Shown here: piece by piece, positions 5,729-6,582 of the stretch
How positions within the stretch are numbered: the stretch's first letter is position 1
Layout of the letters: each line of letters starts with the position of its first letter
Assembly: GCA_948629335.1 (NCBI GenBank)
Contig: CAPHZB010000070.1
Coordinates: forward strand, 1 to 6,582
From: an uncultured Bacilli bacterium
GTDB taxonomy: Bacteria > Bacillota_I > Bacilli_A > RF39 > UBA660
DNA: 6,582 nt
Reading direction: 5' to 3'
Made by a program: the position numbers and the translations under genes
The notes under the pieces: generated by a model
What the model was told of the DNA's origin: nothing
Databases searched by the model: none
The model's input: the letters and a program-made list of their open reading frames with translations, nothing else

Positions 5729-6582
5729 CTATGTCCCAAGCGTATATGGTGAGCTTTCTGTTCCATCTCCTCCTGTGATGTTCAAGTCTGATTTTAATAC
5801 TACAATAGGTCTTACGTAATTCACATTTCCCGTATGATATTCAGGTGAAAATAAACCCGTACTCGTCACATCATTAAATTGATTAACCTTACGACCAGAG
5901 CTAATTATGTACCTTGATGCTAGCCAGTACCCATCACTATAATTTTCTCCAAATGGCTTTGCTGACAAAGTTCCTATAGCAGCTAGTACTAATCTTACAT
6001 CTGTCTCATATCCCTTATCTGGATTTCCATTAATCGTATCCAAATCACTTAAATATTCTTTTGCAGTTCCATCATATCCCATATGTCTTGAGCCTACTGT
6101 GATTCCTTCTGTTTTATAAGATGCAGCAATTTCATTTAATGCCAATATAAAACTTTTATACACAGGGTATTTATCATCGGAATTAGAATAATCTTGAAAC
6201 CCTACTGCCACGCTAGACAAATATTCTGATACTATATCTACTGTTCCATCTTTATTTTTTTGTATAACTCTCCATAAATTCAACTCACTTGGATTAATTT
6301 CTACATTGTGAATACTATACTTTCCTGTATACTCAATTGGTACATAGTAACGTGTCTTACTTGGTGTATAACTGATATAATCACCTACCTGTACTATATC
6401 TGCTAAAAATCCATATGTACCTACTACTTTATTTCCATTCACCCAAGCAATTTTACCAAATGTTATATCTTCTGGTGTCGCATCTCCAGGAGTTAAACTA
6501 GCTAACGTTGGACATGTAAATGTCCCTACTACTTCTTTTCCCCCTACTAAGGCTTTCTTTCCTTTTAATATATCTCCTGCTG
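5729..6582 (-). CDS. Secreted surface protein paralogue, N-terminus outside the window
   Basis: 283 complete residues visible, open to the right edge. The GTG at 6440-6442 is an internal Val of 'IAWVNGNKVVGT', not a start. The visible part begins 'AGDILKGKKALVGGKEVVGT' and carries the same two modules. These are followed by 'VGDYISYTPS', 'LNLWRVI', 'VGSRHMGYDG', 'NPDKGYETDV', 'YWLASR', 'RPIVVL' and the identical ending 'ITGGDGTESSPYTLGT'. Compared with its downstream neighbour, the insert between LASR and RPIV is 33 residues rather than 59. The four domain cysteines are missing; only the Cys of 'FTCP' between the modules remains. A signal peptide and VQ-A-DLY linker are expected beyond the edge. 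No convincing terminator separates it from the next gene, so the pair may be cotranscribed. Function is unknown; an adhesin or cell-surface binding role is only a guess from the lectin-like look of the domain. Confidence 0.75.
   Translation of the reverse strand, partial: AGDILKGKKALVGGKEVVGTFTCPTLASLTPGDATPEDITFGKIAWVNGNKVVGTYGFLADIVQVGDYISYTPSKTRYYVPIEYTGKYSIHNVEINPSELNLWRVIQKNKDGTVDIVSEYLSSVAVGFQDYSNSDDKYPVYKSFILALNEIAASYKTEGITVGSRHMGYDGTAKEYLSDLDTINGNPDKGYETDVRLVLAAIGTLSAKPFGENYSDGYWLASRYIISSGRKVNQFNDVTSTGLFSPEYHTGNVNYVRPIVVLKSDLNITGGDGTESSPYTLGT
6416..6580 (-). repeat. Module copy shared with the downstream paralogue
   Basis: Gap-free partner of 5274-5438. It encodes 'GKKALVGGKEVVGTFTCP', 'TPGDATPEDIT' and 'GKIAWVNGNKVVGT'. 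The protein-level match to the downstream copy is much closer than in the following 100 codons. Confidence 0.7.

Noticed and set aside
6440..6442. GTG as the start of the rightmost protein
   Set aside because: The frame stays open to the window edge, and the upstream residues align without gaps to the neighbouring paralogue. The GTG is an internal valine.
4536..6582. Diversity-generating retroelement targeting the lectin-like domains
   Set aside because: No reverse transcriptase, template repeat or adenine-biased variable repeat is visible. The inserts differ in length, which this mechanism does not produce. A copy elsewhere in the genome cannot be excluded.

Overview
The window is an AT-rich stretch (about 30% GC by eye, not computed) from a low-GC Gram-positive bacterium. 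It has strong AGGAGG-type ribosome sites, Cys-lipoproteins with Firmicutes lipoboxes, an uppP with the Firmicutes-style motif, and two secreted paralogues of a type common in uncultured gut Bacilli and Erysipelotrichia-like genomes. TGA is used as a stop (end of the 68-residue gene) and Trp is TGG, so this is the standard bacterial code and not a Mycoplasma code. Placement below phylum level is inference. No tRNA, rRNA, CRISPR array, insertion sequence or integrase was recognised.

Layout. Positions 1-246 are a gene-free AT-rich leader. It holds a Shine-Dalgarno at the extreme left edge, probably for a minus-strand gene just outside, and the terminator of the next gene. Positions 247-1779 (minus) encode an LppM-like lipoprotein with a transmembrane helix and a long Q/N/P-rich tail. 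Positions 1780-2114 are intergenic, with a good promoter, a doubtful 27-codon reading frame and a long terminator hairpin. A minus-strand cluster runs from 3556 down to 2115: a small two-helix membrane protein, overlapping by ATGA with a cytoplasmic protein that resembles YjbA/DUF3603, then a small lipoprotein. Divergent from it is uppP (3643-4455, plus), the undecaprenyl-pyrophosphate phosphatase. Convergent with uppP are two tandem secreted paralogues (4536-5636, and 5729 running off the right edge, both minus). They share a repeated 'GK-A-V-G-VVGT' module and a large C-terminal domain with a conserved framework and a divergent insert.

Together the genes are cell-envelope in character: lipid-carrier recycling, two lipoproteins, a small membrane protein and a pair of exported surface proteins. 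There is no sign that they form one pathway. The most unusual elements are the tandem paralogues, which look like a diversifying surface-protein family, and the lipoprotein with a cytosolic disordered tail. Two start codons were chosen from ribosome-site evidence and differ from the longest open frames (2666 rather than 2696, and 5636 rather than 5648).
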